Assembly: GCF_937980635.1 (NCBI RefSeq)
Contig: NZ_CALJPG010000024.1
Span: 1-64,000 of the forward strand
Direction of reading: 5' to 3'
From: an uncultured Campylobacter sp.
GTDB taxonomy: Bacteria; Campylobacterota; Campylobacteria; Campylobacterales; Campylobacteraceae
Length of the DNA stretch: 64,000 nucleotides
The notes under the pieces are model-generated. The model worked only from the letters and a program-made list of their open reading frames with translations, was not told where the DNA came from and did no database searches. Position numbers and translations under genes: made by a program. Positions 1-7,968 of this stretch are shown here, piece by piece (the stretch's first letter is position 1; each line of letters begins with the position of its first letter).

Positions 1-50
1 TGGGGCGGGAAGGGGGCTTGAATTGCGAGGTCGCTCCCCTTCCCGCCCCA
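1..50. repeat. 15-bp perfect inverted repeat
   Basis: Bases 1-15 and 36-50 are perfect reverse complements (GC-rich arms, 20-base spacer). Neither side has a T-run, so this is not a canonical rho-independent terminator. It lies just past the 3' end of the leftward gene at 100-627 and could mark the end of a transcript from either side. Confidence 0.6.
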
Positions 51-99
51 AAACCCCACCCATCCCCCGACGACGCTAGCGGTGCAGGCTGCGCCTGAG

Positions 100-627
100 T
101 TAAATTTTAACATCCAGATCCACGGGCTCGATCTGTAGCCCGCGCAGATCCGCGAGATGCTGCACCGCGGCGTCCGTTTCGGCGTTTTTTGGAAGCACGA
201 TATGAAAGCCGCGATCAAACGCCAAGAAAAAATTCTCACCGCCCGCAGCGATTCGATTTAGCGAGCGCGCGGCAAATTTCTCGCTTGCGCGCGGCTCGCC
301 CTTCGAAAATGAAATTTCATCTTCGCCCGCGATAAATTCCATCTCTATGTTTGAGTCTTGCGCGAGCTTGGCGGAAGCCAGATGCTTTCTTAGCATGCGG
401 CGGTAAAATTTCGGATAAAAAATAAGCCACGCCGCGCCCAAAATGACCGACGCTATGCTTGCAATCGGAGCCATCTTTAAAAGCCCGTCGATGATGATGC
501 CAACGAGCAAAAACTCAAATGGTATGGCGTAGGTGCTGATGAGGCGCTGCTTGCGCGCCTTTTTGCTGTAAAGCAGCATAAATTTATTGAGGTTATCCAC
601 GTCGCGATTGGTGATACGTACTTTCAT
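100..627 (-). CDS. Small two-TM membrane protein, YcxB-like C-terminal domain
   Basis: A 175-residue protein. Two hydrophobic segments lie at about residues 31-50 and 54-70, followed by a basic stretch and a soluble C-terminal half (about 85-175). That half resembles the YcxB-like C-terminal domain of small Gram-positive and proteobacterial membrane proteins of unknown function; the resemblance is by eye only. The start is preceded by an AAAGGA ribosome site. It is transcribed divergently from the aas-like gene, with 97 bases between the two starts. I can assign no biochemical role. Confidence 0.7.
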   Translation of the reverse strand: MKVRITNRDVDNLNKFMLLYSKKARKQRLISTYAIPFEFLLVGIIIDGLLKMAPIASIASVILGAAWLIFYPKFYRRMLRKHLASAKLAQDSNIEMEFIAGEDEISFSKGEPRASEKFAARSLNRIAAGGENFFLAFDRGFHIVLPKNAETDAAVQHLADLRGLQIEPVDLDVKI

Positions 628-724
628 ATTTTTCCTTTAATTTTTGCGTAATTGTAGCGAAGCCGCCTTAAATTTGCGTCTATTAACTTCCGTGAGATAA
701 AATCCCGTTTTTAAAGGAGCGCCC

Positions 725-3700
725 GTGAAATCTCTATTAAAAATCAACGGATTTTTGCCGTTTTTGGCGATTATGTTTATCAACGCAAGCGTCGATCTGG
801 GCCATAAGATCACGATCCAAAACGTCCTTGTTAAAAGCGCCGATTCGGGCGCTCTCATCGCTCTAACATCGCTTGTAAATTTGCTGATTTTGCTGCCTTA
901 TGTATTTCTTTTTAGCGCCAGCGGCTATCTCAACGATAAATTCTCGCGTACCCGCATTACGCGGATCTGCGCGAAACTCGGCGTCGCGCTTACCGCGCTC
1001 ATTACGCTCGGCTATGCGTGCGGGTGGTTTTATTTCGCATTTTTTATGACGATCCTACTTGCGGCGCAAAGCGCGATCTACTCGCCCGCCAAATACGGCC
1101 TGATTAAAAAGATCGTCGGCGCGAAAAATTTAGGCGCGGCAAACGGCCTCGTGCAGGCTCTTACCATCATCGCGATTCTGCTTTCATCGCTTGTTTTTTC
1201 GGTGATTTTCGAGCTGTTTGCAGCTCGCAGCAGCGACGCGGGCGAGCTGATGAGCTCGGTTTGGTTCATCGGCGTGCTTTTGGTCGCGGGCTCCGTGCTT
1301 GAAACATACTACTCGTATAAAATTCCATTCTTCGACGCCGCGCAGCCGCAGGCGGAATTTAATAAAGATGACTATCTTAAGCTTCGCTATCTAAGGCAAA
1401 ATTTAAATTTTGTGCTAAAAGACAAAAACGTCCTGCTCTGTACGCTAGGACTTTCGATGTTTTGGGCGGTCTCGCAGCTCGTGATCGCGACCTTCCCGGC
1501 TCACTACAAAGCTCTTAGCGGCAGCGACAACGTAATGGTGATCCAGGTGATCTTGGCGCTTAGTGCGATCGGAATCGCGCTAGGCTCGATCTTTGCGGGC
1601 AGCTACTGCAAAAAACATATCGAGCTCGGTATCGTGCCGTTCGGCGCATTCGGGCTCGCGCTCGCGCTAATGGTGTTAGCCAACGCGCACTCGGTATTTT
1701 GGCTCGGCACGGCATCGTTTTTCTTCGGATTTAGCGGCGGAATTTTCATCGTGCCGCTCAACGCCGTAATTCAGTTTTTTACCGCCGACGAGCGCATGGG
1801 GCGGGTGCTCGCGGGTTCAAATTTTATTCAAAACATCTTTATGGTGCTGTTTTTGCTCATCGCCATCATCTTGGTGCATTTTGCGGTCGCCAGCGGCGAA
1901 ATCTTCGTTATGGCGGCACTGTGCGTGCTCATCTGCGGGATCTTCGGCGCGAAATATTTGCCGCAGCTTTTCGTTAGAATTTTACTCATTCCGTTTATGA
2001 AATTCGGCTATCAAGTCCACGTAGACGGCATCGAAAACATCCCGCAAAAAGGCGGCGTACTGCTTTTGGGCAATCACATCAGCTGGATCGATTGGGCGGT
2101 GGTACAGCTTGCATGCCCGCGCGGAGTGCGCTTTGTGATGCATCGCAGCTACTATGATCTGTGGTATTTGAAGTGGTTTTTTAAAATTTTCCGCGTCATT
2201 CCGATCGGAGCGGGCGTGAGCAAAAGCGCGATCGAAAGCATCCGCGAGGCGCTAAATGCTGGCGAAGTAGTCGGGCTCTTCCCAGAAGGCCACATCAGCT
2301 ACAACGGTCGCATCGACGAGTTTCAAGCGGGCTTTGAGCTCGCCGCGCACGATACGAACTCCGTAATCGTGCCTTTTTATATCAGGGGGCTTTGGGGATC
2401 GACATTTTCGCGCGCCAGCGAACATTATAAAAGAACGATCTCGCAAAGCGGCAAAAACGCACTTCGCGTAAGCTTCGGCGCGCCGATTGAGGCAAATTCC
2501 AAGGCGCACGAGGTAAAGCGCGCGGTAACGGAGCTGTCGTTTTTCAGCTGGGGCAAATATCTCGCAAGCCTAAAGCCGCTTGCCTACAACTGGCTAAATC
2601 AAGCCAAAAGATCGCCTTTTAAGCGCGTAGCGGTCGATAGCACGGGAGCGAGCTTCACAAATTTAACGATGATGAGTGCCGTTTTGATACTTCGCAAAAG
2701 GTTAAAGAGTCGCATAAGCAGCGAGGAGAACGTCGGTATCATTTTGCCTAGCTCGGTCATCGCAAGCGCCGTAAATTTAACTCTTTTTGCGATGGGCAAA
2801 ACGAGCGTAAATTTAAACTACACGCTAAGCGAAGAAAATTTAATCTACTGCGCGGATAAAGCGAATATCCGCACGATCATCAGCTCTCGAAAATTCGTAG
2901 AAAAGCTCAAATCAAAGGGCTTTGAGCTGGAAAGTTCGATCGGCGATCGGCTCGCGTATCTTGAAGATCTAAGCGAGGGCACCTCTAAAAACGAGCGCAT
3001 AGCCTGCGCGCTAAAATCGCTGCTGATGCCTAAAATTTTATTTCGCGCGCTGTATTTTAAGCCGCACGCGATAGATGACGTAGCGACCATTTTATTTAGC
3101 AGCGGCAGCGAAGGAAAGCCTAAAGGCGTGGTTTTGACGCATAAAAATATAATGGCGAACGTCCGACAAATTTCGGAGCTCATAAATGCCACCGAGCACG
3201 ACGCAATTTTAGCGTCGCTGCCGATCTTTCACTGCTTCGGGCTTACCGTAACGACGCTCTTTCCGCTAAACGACGGAATTTTAAGCATCCATGTGCCCGA
3301 TCCTACGGATGCCTTCAGCGTCGGCAAGATGAGCGCGAAATACGGCGCTACGATAATGTTCGGCACGTCGACGTTTTTTAGGCTCTACACCAAAAATAAA
3401 AGGCTCAATCCGCTTATGCTAGCAAGCATCCGCCTAGCGATTGCGGGCGCGGAGAAGCTAAACGAAAACGTCCGCAAGGAATTTAAGATAAAATTCGGCA
3501 TCGAAATTTACGAGGGCTACGGCACGACCGAGACTGCGCCGGTGGTGAGCGTAAATACGCCGAACGTCCTCGAGCCCGATTTTTTCAAAGAGCTTCACTT
3601 CAACCGCGAAAAGAGCGTCGGCTTACCGCTTGCGGGCACGGTCATAAAGATCACTGATCCCGCCTCGCTTCAGCCGCTGCCAAACGGGCAGGAGGGACTT

Positions 3701-4168
3701 ATCTTGATCGGCGGGCATCAGGTTATGAAGGAATACTACGATGAGCCAGCCAAAACCACCGAGGCGATCGCGCAAATGGACGGCGTGCGCTACTACAAGA
3801 GCGGCGACATCGGCTATATCGACGACGACGGGTTTTTATTTATCACCGACCGCCTTTCGCGCTTTGCCAAAATCGGCGGCGAGATGATCAGCCTGGGCGC
3901 AGTAGAGAGCGCCGTGGGCGAAATTTTAGGCGAAAGCGCGATCTATTCGTGCGTAAACTTAAAAGACGAGAAAAAGGGCGAAAAGATCGCTCTGCTTTAC
4001 GTGGGCGAGGCGAGCGAGGATGAAATTTCGCGCCGCCTGAAGGACTCCACGCTGGCGCCGATAATGCAACCAAGCGTCGTGAAAAAAGTAGAGCAAATCC
4101 CGGTGCTAGGCAGCGGCAAGGTAAATCTCAAAGCAGTAAAGGATCTGGCGATAGAGCTCGGGCTGTAA
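725..4168 (+). CDS. aas: Fused lysophospholipid transporter / acyltransferase / acyl-ACP synthetase (LplT-Aas type)
   Basis: An 1147-residue three-module protein starting at GTG behind AAAGGAGC. Residues about 1-410 are an MFS-type membrane domain like LplT. Residues about 435-640 are a PlsC-type acyltransferase, with the NHxxWxD motif near 452 and FPEGxxS near 518. Residues about 660-1147 are an AMP-binding acyl-CoA/ACP synthetase: a P-loop-like SSGSEGKPKG near 790, YGTTE near 932 and the GD...TDR hinge near 1027-1040. In E. coli, LplT imports lyso-phosphatidylethanolamine and Aas re-acylates it at the inner-membrane inner face; here all three steps sit in one polypeptide. No motif is missing and no partner gene is adjacent. 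The assignment is secure; the preferred fatty acid is unknown. Confidence 0.93.
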   Translation: MKSLLKINGFLPFLAIMFINASVDLGHKITIQNVLVKSADSGALIALTSLVNLLILLPYVFLFSASGYLNDKFSRTRITRICAKLGVALTALITLGYACGWFYFAFFMTILLAAQSAIYSPAKYGLIKKIVGAKNLGAANGLVQALTIIAILLSSLVFSVIFELFAARSSDAGELMSSVWFIGVLLVAGSVLETYYSYKIPFFDAAQPQAEFNKDDYLKLRYLRQNLNFVLKDKNVLLCTLGLSMFWAVSQLVIATFPAHYKALSGSDNVMVIQVILALSAIGIALGSIFAGSYCKKHIELGIVPFGAFGLALALMVLANAHSVFWLGTASFFFGFSGGIFIVPLNAVIQFFTADERMGRVLAGSNFIQNIFMVLFLLIAIILVHFAVASGEIFVMAALCVLICGIFGAKYLPQLFVRILLIPFMKFGYQVHVDGIENIPQKGGVLLLGNHISWIDWAVVQLACPRGVRFVMHRSYYDLWYLKWFFKIFRVIPIGAGVSKSAIESIREALNAGEVVGLFPEGHISYNGRIDEFQAGFELAAHDTNSVIVPFYIRGLWGSTFSRASEHYKRTISQSGKNALRVSFGAPIEANSKAHEVKRAVTELSFFSWGKYLASLKPLAYNWLNQAKRSPFKRVAVDSTGASFTNLTMMSAVLILRKRLKSRISSEENVGIILPSSVIASAVNLTLFAMGKTSVNLNYTLSEENLIYCADKANIRTIISSRKFVEKLKSKGFELESSIGDRLAYLEDLSEGTSKNERIACALKSLLMPKILFRALYFKPHAIDDVATILFSSGSEGKPKGVVLTHKNIMANVRQISELINATEHDAILASLPIFHCFGLTVTTLFPLNDGILSIHVPDPTDAFSVGKMSAKYGATIMFGTSTFFRLYTKNKRLNPLMLASIRLAIAGAEKLNENVRKEFKIKFGIEIYEGYGTTETAPVVSVNTPNVLEPDFFKELHFNREKSVGLPLAGTVIKITDPASLQPLPNGQEGLILIGGHQVMKEYYDEPAKTTEAIAQMDGVRYYKSGDIGYIDDDGFLFITDRLSRFAKIGGEMISLGAVESAVGEILGESAIYSCVNLKDEKKGEKIALLYVGEASEDEISRRLKDSTLAPIMQPSVVKKVEQIPVLGSGKVNLKAVKDLAIELGL

Positions 4169-4936
4169 ATTTAAGCCTTAAATTTGCGTTCTAAATTTTA
4201 AATTTACGCCTTGCTGCATTATTTGCGCGAAGCAGCGCAAAGAGCAAAATTTCTCTTTTAAATTTATGCTTTGTCGCGCCACAGGGTTTTACGGTTTTTC
4301 GTTCCTAGCGGCGGGGTTATGCTACGGTTTATTTAAAGAACGACAGCTGCACGCGATTGTGGCGTTAAATTTATGCTAAATTTTGCAGAGGTGAGCTGCT
4401 GCTGTCCCACGATTTTTCGCGGTCGCAGTGCCAAATATGCTAAATTTTGCTAGCAGACGGCAGCCGCTTGCTGCGTAGATAGATAAAATTCCTGCATAAG
4501 GTACCCGGCGAAATTTCATAACAGAGCTGCGACGAGAATTTTAACGGTGTGCGCGTGGAAATAAATTTAAATGGCGTATGTGCGGCGAGAAATTTTAGCG
4601 ACGATGCCGCTCGCTTCGCTTTTTATAAAATTTGTAAATTTTATCTCCCGAACGTTCGCCGATTACGCCGATGAAGTTTATAAATCCGCTTGCGCTATGC
4701 AAACTCTCGGCTTTGTCCTTCCTCCGCCGTCGCGGCGGCTAAATTTTATCTACTCGCGCGCTACTACGTGCGCCTCGAAGTCGGTCTGTATTTACACTAG
4801 CGCAAAATATCGCACAGCCAAATTTAAAAGATAAATTTCATTCTCGCAGATTAAAATTTTAAAATTTCAAAGCCTTTTAAATTTAACCGAAGTCGGCAGA
4901 GCTTAAATTTTAAAAAGATCTAAGCTTTAATGATTT
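4169..4936. other. Long intergenic region, no supported gene
   Basis: About 770 bases between the convergent aas and fldA genes. It is rich in TTAAATTT / AAATTTTAAA words interleaved with GC-rich blocks. One open frame on the plus strand (4571-4834, 87 codons) has no ribosome site and a composition unlike a protein, so I do not call it. No tRNA, repeat array or obvious gene remnant was seen. Confidence 0.6.
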
Positions 4937-4976
4937 TAAAAAAGATGAAAGCGCCGCGAAGCGCACGCTCCGCGGC
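4937..4976 (-). terminator. Rho-independent terminator of fldA
   Basis: On the minus strand, just after the fldA stop, a 10-bp GC-rich stem (arms 4967-4976 and 4953-4962, one G-U pair, 4-base loop) is followed by a T-rich stretch ending in six T's (4938-4943). Confidence 0.8.
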
Positions 4977-4991
4977 AAATTTAAAGGAGGA

Positions 4992-5483
4992 CTATTTAAA
5001 AGATGGAGCGATCTGCGCTACCCACGCTTCGATACGGCTCTCGGTGAGATCGCTTTGATTGTCATTGTCTAGCGCGAGGCCAACGAATTTGCCGTCCACT
5101 ACGGCCTTGCTCTCGTCAAATTCATATCCGTCGGTAGGCACTGCGCCTACGATATTTGCACCCGCTTTTTTGAAGTTGTCGTATAGCTCGCGCATTGCGT
5201 TGCAGTAGGCGTCGCTGTAGCTTGAGCTATCGCCCATACCAAAAATCGCGACGGTCTTGCCTGAGACATCAAGGGCTGAGAAATCAAAGCCCGCCCAGTC
5301 GTCCTGCAGCTCGCCGTCGTTCCATGTGGAGCTGCCGATGATGAGCGCAGTGTATTTATTTAGATCTGTAGGCGCGATGTCCGCGACGTTTTTTAGCTCG
5401 TTTTCTATGCCTAGCTTTTCGGAGATCAGCTTCGCGGCGTCCTCGGTATTGCCCATCGAGCTTCCAAAAATAATTCCAACCAT
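4992..5483 (-). CDS. fldA: Flavodoxin
   Basis: A 163-residue long-chain-type flavodoxin. The N-terminal phosphate-binding loop GSSMGNTEDA (about residues 7-16) and the flavin-stacking loops (STWNDGELQDDW near 53-64; FGMGDSSSYSD near 81-91) are intact. It carries one electron pair at low potential. In epsilonproteobacteria it is the acceptor of pyruvate oxidoreductase, whose gene lies 2.5 kb away on the same strand (7969-11550). It is followed by a clear terminator and sits 11 bases after the upstream gene, so the three genes 7046-4992 probably form one transcript. C. jejuni has the same order (fldA after the Cj1383c/Cj1384c-like genes; recalled, not searched). Confidence 0.95.
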   Translation of the reverse strand: MVGIIFGSSMGNTEDAAKLISEKLGIENELKNVADIAPTDLNKYTALIIGSSTWNDGELQDDWAGFDFSALDVSGKTVAIFGMGDSSSYSDAYCNAMRELYDNFKKAGANIVGAVPTDGYEFDESKAVVDGKFVGLALDNDNQSDLTESRIEAWVAQIAPSFK

Positions 5484-5494
5484 TTGGTATCCTT

Positions 5495-6730
5495 TTAATA
5501 AATTTTGTCGGTAAGCTTGTATGGTACTAATTTCATAATGAAATTTCCCTTAAAGCATTCGCTTTTTATCTCGACGTGGCGGTTAAAATTTTCATTTTTT
5601 GGATATACAAGATACACGGCGTCGATGTTTGCTCCGCGACAAAGCTCTAGCGCTTTTTTTATATCATTATCATAAATGGCTGGATTTTGAGGTAGAATTT
5701 TTTTAAAGCTCGTAACCACGCCTAGGCTAAAACCGCTCTTGCGAACTACGATGAGCTCGCCCGATTTGCCCACAAGTTGCAGCTGTGCGCCTGCATTGCG
5801 AAGCGCGATTTTGCAAAACACGAAATTGCGAAATGCATCGTCTCCGTTTGGCAGCACGCCGCTACGCAAGCTCACGATTGCGCGAGTTAGCTTATAAGCA
5901 GGCTTAGCGGCAAATATGGGCAGCGGCATGCCGCGCAGATAAGCAAAGATTATCGCGTTATCCGCTGCGCAAAATTTCACGGCGGGCTTGAAACGGTAAA
6001 TTTTACGAGCTCCGCGCCCAAGTTCGGAGGTGATAAAATTTAAAAATGCCGCTCGAAATTGCATCTCGCCCTGCAAATACTTGGACGGAATTCTATAATC
6101 CGCATTAACATTAAAATTATATAGAGCCAGCATCGCCCGCGCTCGCGAAGCCGCATCATAATCCCGCAGCGCCTCTGGCGCAATCTCGCGCCCGTTCGCA
6201 TCAAAACCAAAAATTGCGCCGCAAAAGAATTTTTTATTAAAAGCTTCGGCATTTAAAATTTCATCATCAATAAGCTCGTTATCGCGCCGCAGATCCGCTT
6301 TTTGGCGTTTTTCGCGCGCCGCGATATCTCGTTTTGGCGCGGCAATATCTCGTAACAAAGCTGATTTCTCGTCCGAACGCTTAGCGCAGAAAAAATTCTT
6401 TTGCACTAAGTCAGTGTCGTAAAAAGCCTTCGCTGTCAAATTCCTATTTGCGCCGCCCTTTTGCGCACTCTTTACAGCATGCGGCTTAGAGGCATTACAA
6501 TTAAGCGCGCCCAATTTACCACTTGAAAACTTTTTAAATTTGCCGCTAAATTTCTTATTTTCGGCGTACGCAAAGCAAGTAGCGTTAAATTTGTTAGAAT
6601 TTAAAAAATCCTTGGAATTTAGCTCGCCAGCTTCATAGTCGTAAGCATTTGATTGCGACGCAGTGCGCGATTTTTTAACCGCTTGCCTGGACTTGTCGTC
6701 ACTACTTAAATTCCTTGGAATTTTAATCAT
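5495..6730 (-). CDS. Conserved Campylobacter protein of unknown function (Cj1383c-like) with long low-complexity N-terminus
   Basis: A 411-residue soluble protein without recognised domains. Residues about 1-165 are low-complexity, rich in Lys, Ala, Asn, Ser and Asp. Residues about 170-411 look globular and end in a well-formed alpha/beta region. Position between a DUF2325 gene and fldA matches Cj1383c of C. jejuni. The ORF overlaps the end of the DUF2325 gene by 8 bases, so the two are probably translationally coupled. The N-terminal extension looks longer than I would expect for the family and may be a lineage-specific expansion. Function unknown. Confidence 0.75.
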   Translation of the reverse strand: MIKIPRNLSSDDKSRQAVKKSRTASQSNAYDYEAGELNSKDFLNSNKFNATCFAYAENKKFSGKFKKFSSGKLGALNCNASKPHAVKSAQKGGANRNLTAKAFYDTDLVQKNFFCAKRSDEKSALLRDIAAPKRDIAAREKRQKADLRRDNELIDDEILNAEAFNKKFFCGAIFGFDANGREIAPEALRDYDAASRARAMLALYNFNVNADYRIPSKYLQGEMQFRAAFLNFITSELGRGARKIYRFKPAVKFCAADNAIIFAYLRGMPLPIFAAKPAYKLTRAIVSLRSGVLPNGDDAFRNFVFCKIALRNAGAQLQLVGKSGELIVVRKSGFSLGVVTSFKKILPQNPAIYDNDIKKALELCRGANIDAVYLVYPKNENFNRHVEIKSECFKGNFIMKLVPYKLTDKIY

Positions 6731-7046
6731 CTTCGCAAGGTCTGCAACCGAATTCTTGATTTAAATTAAAAACCTTACAGTATTCGCAAAATACGCAGCT
6801 AACGCTTCTTTTAGCGCATACGAGCGGTATTTTGCGCTTTTTTACTTCGCCTTTGATCTTTTTCATCGTATTGTGGTTTAAAAAGCTCGTAAGCATAACG
6901 ACGCACTCCGTATCCTGTGGGATCGGCTTGCGATTTACGCGATTTTCGTTTCGTGCATCCCAGTGCTCGATGTTACTCGCGCCAAGATCCTTTAAAACCG
7001 CCTTAATGGGCGTAATTTCATCTGCTCCTATAACTAAAACGTTCAT
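6723..7046 (-). CDS. DUF2325 family small protein
   Basis: A 107-residue Rossmann-like protein. It opens with a hydrophobic beta strand and GADE, has a central region with conserved hydroxyl/Asn residues (TSFLNHNTMKK near 53-63), and a Cys-rich C-terminus (C78, C84, C87, C90, C101, C104) that may bind a metal or cluster. This pattern is typical of DUF2325, whose function is not established. It is the first gene of the DUF2325-Cj1383c-like-fldA set; the start has an AAGGGGAT ribosome site and a TATAAT box 30 bases upstream. Confidence 0.8.
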   Translation of the reverse strand: MNVLVIGADEITPIKAVLKDLGASNIEHWDARNENRVNRKPIPQDTECVVMLTSFLNHNTMKKIKGEVKKRKIPLVCAKRSVSCVFCEYCKVFNLNQEFGCRPCEDD

Positions 7047-7075
7047 TTCATCCCCTTTTATGATTGATAGTCGTT

Positions 7076-7081
7076 ATTATA
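7076..7081 (-). promoter_or_regulatory. Likely sigma-70 -10 box for the DUF2325-fldA operon
   Basis: A perfect TATAAT on the minus strand, 30 bases upstream of the ATG at 7046. The -35 region (about 7098-7103, GTTAAA) is weak, as is usual in Campylobacter. Confidence 0.6.
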
Positions 7082-7164
7082 ACAGAGAAAGATTAAATTT
7101 AACTGATAATGTATATAAAAATTTGAAATTATAAGCCGGAATTTTACCGGCTCATATTTGATAT

Positions 7165-7857
7165 TTACTCGCTTAAAGCTAGACTTACTGCCGCATCGAT
7201 GTGGATCTGCGTAGTATCAAATAGCCACGCGGCGGTATCTGCTTGCGATACGAGCAGCCCGATCTCCGTGCAGCCCAGTATCACGCCCTGCGCGCCGCGA
7301 ACTCTAAGCCCTTCAATGATCTGCAAAAATTTCTCTTTGGAGTGCGGTAAAATTTTACCAAAGCAAAGCTCATCAAAAATTACTTCGTTTACCGCCTCCA
7401 TTTCGTCTGCATTCGGTACGAGCACCTCTACGCCGCCATCTATCAAGCGCTGTTTGTAAAAATCCTGCGTCATCGTGTAGATCGTGCCGAGCAGCCCTAC
7501 TTTTTGCACGCCATGCTTTCGCAGCTCATTTAGCGTAGCGTCCGCGATATGTACGAAGGGCACGGAGATGGCGGCATTTATCGCCTCGTAGCACTTATGC
7601 ATCGTGTTGGTGCAAAGAAAAATATAATCCGCGCCGCCGCCTTGCAAAATCCGCGCGTGACGAGCTAAAATTTCGCCCGCCCTGCCCCACTCATTATCTC
7701 TTTGACACCGCTCGATCTCGTCAAAATTTAGACTGCTTAGCAGGATTTCGCCGCTACTTAGCCCGCCTAGACACTCGTTAATTTTGCGATTGATCCCATC
7801 ATAATAGGTAATCGTAGATTCGTAACTCATGCCGCCGATTAGTCCGATTTTTTTCAT
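7165..7857 (-). CDS. Aspartate/glutamate racemase family protein
   Basis: I start it at the ATG ending at 7857, giving 230 residues beginning MKKIGLIGGMSYES, the family's canonical N-terminus. An in-frame start 36 codons further upstream adds an implausible leader. Both catalytic cysteines are present: FLCTNTMHK (about C83) and LGCTEIGLL (about C193). The cofactor-independent two-base mechanism of the YgeA/RacX-like amino-acid racemases is therefore intact. The substrate cannot be told from sequence (Asp, Glu or broader). It follows the pyruvate oxidoreductase gene by 111 bases on the same strand; a functional link is not obvious. Confidence 0.88.
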   Translation of the reverse strand: MKKIGLIGGMSYESTITYYDGINRKINECLGGLSSGEILLSSLNFDEIERCQRDNEWGRAGEILARHARILQGGGADYIFLCTNTMHKCYEAINAAISVPFVHIADATLNELRKHGVQKVGLLGTIYTMTQDFYKQRLIDGGVEVLVPNADEMEAVNEVIFDELCFGKILPHSKEKFLQIIEGLRVRGAQGVILGCTEIGLLVSQADTAAWLFDTTQIHIDAAVSLALSE

Positions 7858-7968
7858 GGATTTCTCTTTTAAAATTTTATACGGAATTTTATGCAGTCCC
7901 GGGAAATTTAATAAAATTCCGGATTGCAAAATTTGCAGAGCCGGAATTTCAACAAATAGCCGCAAAGC

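Noticed and set aside
637..858. 73-codon minus-strand frame at the start of aas
   Set aside because: Spans the divergent promoter and the aas 5' end, with no ribosome site.
4571..4834. 87-codon plus-strand open frame
   Set aside because: No ribosome site, composition and repeats of the intergenic AAATTT type, no recognisable fold.
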